In this document: positions 32,072-33,923 of the stretch, in pieces
Numbering within the stretch: position 1 is the first letter of the stretch
Layout: the number at the start of each line of letters is the position of its first letter
Assembly: GCF_012275515.1 (NCBI RefSeq)
Contig: NZ_JAAZQL010000017.1
Coordinates: 1 to 33,923, forward strand
DNA: 33,923 bases
Direction: 5' to 3'
From: Novosphingobium sp. SG707
Lineage (GTDB): Bacteria > Pseudomonadota > Alphaproteobacteria > Sphingomonadales > Sphingomonadaceae
Program-made: the position numbers and the translations under genes
Notes under the pieces: generated by a model
The model's input: the letters and a program-made list of their open reading frames with translations, nothing else
Told to the model about the DNA's origin: nothing
The model's database searches: none

Positions 32072-32766
32072 TGAAAAAGCCCGCCTTTCTTGCGTTGTTT
32101 GGAAGGCGGGCTTTGGCTGCGCTGTTGATCGCCTCGGTCGTGCCCGGCGCGGCCATGGCCCAGCGCCCGGCCAGGGGCATGGCCACGATGTTCGCCCTGC
32201 CCAGCGACATTATCGCGCGCGAAATCGGCTTTGCCCGCGCCGTGCGCGACAAGGGGCAATGGCAGGCGTTTCGCGACCATGCCGCGCCGGACGCGCAAAT
32301 GTTCGACGGCGACAAGGTGGTGCGCGTTCAGGATTTCGTCCGCCATCGCGCCAATCCGGCCTGGCCGCTGCAATGGCAGGTCCATAACGTCTGGATGAGT
32401 TGCGACGGGGCCACGGCCATTTCCTATGGCGGATGGCAGGCGGGCGCGGCCCACGGCTGGTTCTCGACCGTGTGGCAGCGGCAGAAAAAAGGCCAGTATC
32501 TCTTCGTGCTGGACCAGGGCGGCGTCACCGACAAGCCTCTGGCCGAACCCGAATGGGCCGAGGCGAAGGTCGCCGAATGCGGCCCGCGCGGGCAAAAGGC
32601 GCTCGAATTCACGCCGCCTGCCGATGGCGATCACCTCTCGGGCCAGAGCAGCGACCATTCGCTCGAATGGTCAACCTCGGCCCATTCCGACGGTACGCGC
32701 GACTATGTGGTCAGCGTGAAAATCGGCGGCAAGATGAGCGAAGTGCTGCGCCGCGCTTCGAAATAG
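32071..32766 (+). CDS. Exported hypothetical protein, DUF4440/SnoaL-like
   Basis: The 231-residue product has a signal peptide (MKKPAFLALFGRRALAALLI, cleavage near AMAQ). The following part (REIGFARAVRDKGQWQAFRD, later DHAAPDAQMFDGDKV) resembles the helix-plus-strand opening of SnoaL/NTF2-like DUF4440 proteins. The C-terminal half is strand-rich (YVVSVKIGGKMSEVLRRA). No catalytic residues can be named. It is coupled to folD by the overlapping start, and its first codons form a hairpin (see 32076-32114). Confidence 0.7.
   Translation: MKKPAFLALFGRRALAALLIASVVPGAAMAQRPARGMATMFALPSDIIAREIGFARAVRDKGQWQAFRDHAAPDAQMFDGDKVVRVQDFVRHRANPAWPLQWQVHNVWMSCDGATAISYGGWQAGAAHGWFSTVWQRQKKGQYLFVLDQGGVTDKPLAEPEWAEAKVAECGPRGQKALEFTPPADGDHLSGQSSDHSLEWSTSAHSDGTRDYVVSVKIGGKMSEVLRRASK
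32076..32114 (+). promoter_or_regulatory. 12-bp hairpin inside the signal-peptide codons
   Basis: AAAGCCCGCCTT (32076-32087) and AAGGCGGGCTTT (32103-32114) form a perfect 12-bp stem with a 15-base loop, just inside the coding region downstream of folD. It looks like a terminator stem without a long T-run and may attenuate or gate expression of the exported protein. Confidence 0.5.
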
Positions 32767-32807
32767 GCCCCCTTTCGCTGAACCTCACGCTGGGGTAAGG
32801 CAGCGGG

Positions 32808-33437
32808 ATGCTTGAACTTTTCATCTCCACCTTCGCCACGCTTTTCGTGGTGATCGATCCGGTTGGCTGCGCGCCGATCTATGGCGGGCTGACGGCCAGC
32901 TATACGCCCCAGGCCGCGCGCAGCACCGCCATCCGCGCCAGCATCATCGCCAGCACGATTCTCATCATCTTTGCCTTGTTCGGAAAGGGTTTGCTGGCGG
33001 CGCTGGCCATTGAGCTGAATGCTTTCCGTATTGCGGGCGGGATGATGCTGTTCCTGATCGCGCTGGAAATGGTGTTTGAAAAGCGCACCCAGCGCCGCGA
33101 GGAACGTGTGGAAAAGGTGCTCCACACCCCGGAACCGCATGAGGACATCAGCGTCTTTCCGATGGCCATGCCGATGATTGCCGGGCCGGGCTCGATTGCC
33201 ACGGTGATGCTGATGATGGGCCATGCCAATGATCGCACCGGGGCGGCCGTGGTGCTGGCCGCGCTGATCTGCGTGCTGCTGCTGACGGCGCTGGCATTGC
33301 TGGCGGCAGGGCCGATCATGCGCCTGCTGGGCAGCCGGGTGGAAGCCGTGATTACCCGCGTGCTGGGCGTGCTGCTGGGCGCGCTGGCGGTGCAATATGT
33401 GATCGACGGGGTGCGCGGGGTGCTATTGGGCCACTAA
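32808..33437 (+). CDS. MarC-family integral membrane protein
   Basis: The 209-residue product has six hydrophobic segments. The opening TLFVVIDPVGCAPIYGGLT, FRIAGGMMLFLIALEMVF, and FPMAMPMIAGPGSIATVMLM are MarC-family signatures. MarC proteins are six-helix inner-membrane proteins of uncertain transport role (amino-acid export has been suggested). It follows the exported protein by 41 bases and converges with the next gene, overlapping it by 15 bases. Confidence 0.93.
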   Translation: MLELFISTFATLFVVIDPVGCAPIYGGLTASYTPQAARSTAIRASIIASTILIIFALFGKGLLAALAIELNAFRIAGGMMLFLIALEMVFEKRTQRREERVEKVLHTPEPHEDISVFPMAMPMIAGPGSIATVMLMMGHANDRTGAAVVLAALICVLLLTALALLAAGPIMRLLGSRVEAVITRVLGVLLGALAVQYVIDGVRGVLLGH

Positions 33438-33923
33438 GCGGGCCAGCCTGTCTTTGATGATTGTTTCCGCCTCGCTGACGATGCGCTGGATGAGCCGTTC
33501 GCAAGTTGGGATGTCGTGGATGATGCCCATGACGAGGCCGGCGGTGATGACGCCATGGGCGGTGTCGCCGGTGCTCAGGCCCTCGCGGCCTCGGGCGCCC
33601 TTGACCAGCGGGGCGATGGTTTCAAAGGGCTCGCCCCGGCTTTCGGCCTCGCGCACGGCCTGAGAGATGGCGTTTTTGGCCACGCGGGCGGTGTTGCGAT
33701 AGGTGCGGAAGATGAGGTCGGTGCCGCGTTCGTCGCCCTCGACCAGCATACGCTTGATGTCGGGGTGGATCGGGGCCTCGACCGTGGCGCAGAAACGGGT
33801 GCCCATGTTGATGCCCTCGGCCCCCAAGGCCAGCGCGGCGGCAAGGCCCCGCCCGTCGCCAAAGCCCCCGCTGGCCAGCAAGGGCACGCGCACCTTGTCC
33901 GCCGCCGCCGGGATCAGGATCAG
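33423..33923 (-). CDS. Nitronate monooxygenase-type flavoprotein, C-terminal part, cut by window edge
   Basis: The minus-strand frame is open to the right edge and gives the last ~166 residues of an FMN-dependent nitronate monooxygenase-like barrel. PLLASGGFGDGRGLAAALAL and GAEGINMGTRFCATVEAPIH are the FMN-phosphate-binding segments of the family. These enzymes oxidise alkyl nitronates or reduce related substrates. The first half lies outside the window. Its 3' end overlaps marC by 15 bases. Confidence 0.88.
   Translation of the reverse strand: MILIPAAADKVRVPLLASGGFGDGRGLAAALALGAEGINMGTRFCATVEAPIHPDIKRMLVEGDERGTDLIFRTYRNTARVAKNAISQAVREAESRGEPFETIAPLVKGARGREGLSTGDTAHGVITAGLVMGIIHDIPTCERLIQRIVSEAETIIKDRLARLVAQ

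Overview
The window is high-GC DNA from an alphaproteobacterium, most likely of the Sphingomonadales (Novosphingobium or Sphingomonas type). This inference rests on the alphaproteobacterial SspB, the ybgC-tolQRAB-pal order, the ParD-like/methionine aminopeptidase pair, GTG starts with Ala/Gly/Arg-rich codon use, and the style of the small conserved hypothetical proteins. No rRNA, intact tRNA or CRISPR array was seen.

Positions 1-11,550 form an accessory region. The left 2.1 kb is decayed: the tail of a conserved hypothetical protein, a transposase N-terminal scrap, an AT-rich small membrane protein, and a lipoprotein gene broken by one stop codon. A secreted type-B carboxylesterase follows. 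Then comes a four-gene minus-strand unit (HAD hydrolase, hydroxylysine-kinase-like phosphotransferase, AGXT2L-like PLP phospho-lyase/aminotransferase, DUF1624 membrane protein) with a divergent Lrp/AsnC regulator, which looks like a dedicated amino-acid or amino-alcohol catabolic module. The right end carries an IS200-type remnant with its end hairpin, a RelE-like toxin/XRE antitoxin pair with a clear promoter, and a tyrosine recombinase. Beyond the integrase start lie a strong terminator and a possible tRNA-3'-end-like stretch that may be the attachment site.

Positions 11,600-17,350 hold a ParD-like protein translationally coupled to a methionine aminopeptidase behind a palindromic operator. 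They also hold a ferredoxin-reductase-type flavoprotein, a MocR regulator divergent from a DMT exporter across a nested operator, and a DnaJ-domain protein with a Cys cluster. Positions 17,400-22,150 are the complete Tol-Pal envelope operon (ybgC, tolQ, tolR, tolA, tolB, pal), closed by a terminator. Positions 22,200-26,280 are the histidine operon hisB-hisH-hisA-hisF, a small membrane protein, hisE, and a HIT protein. From 26,370 rightward the genes are mostly housekeeping: sspB, a small basic protein, gmk, a queuosine-precursor transporter, argB, a TonB-C-domain secreted protein, yggT-folD-secreted protein, marC, and a partial nitronate monooxygenase at the edge.

The most striking unexplained signal is a family of about 235-245 bp palindromic intergenic elements present three times (16309-16550, 24086-24327, 27886-28120). 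They share conserved ends, a GC-rich central hairpin and a conserved 19-bp block. One copy has perfect 42-bp terminal inverted repeats, one fills a convergent gene junction exactly, and one sits inside the his operon and appears to supply the ribosome binding site of hisF.
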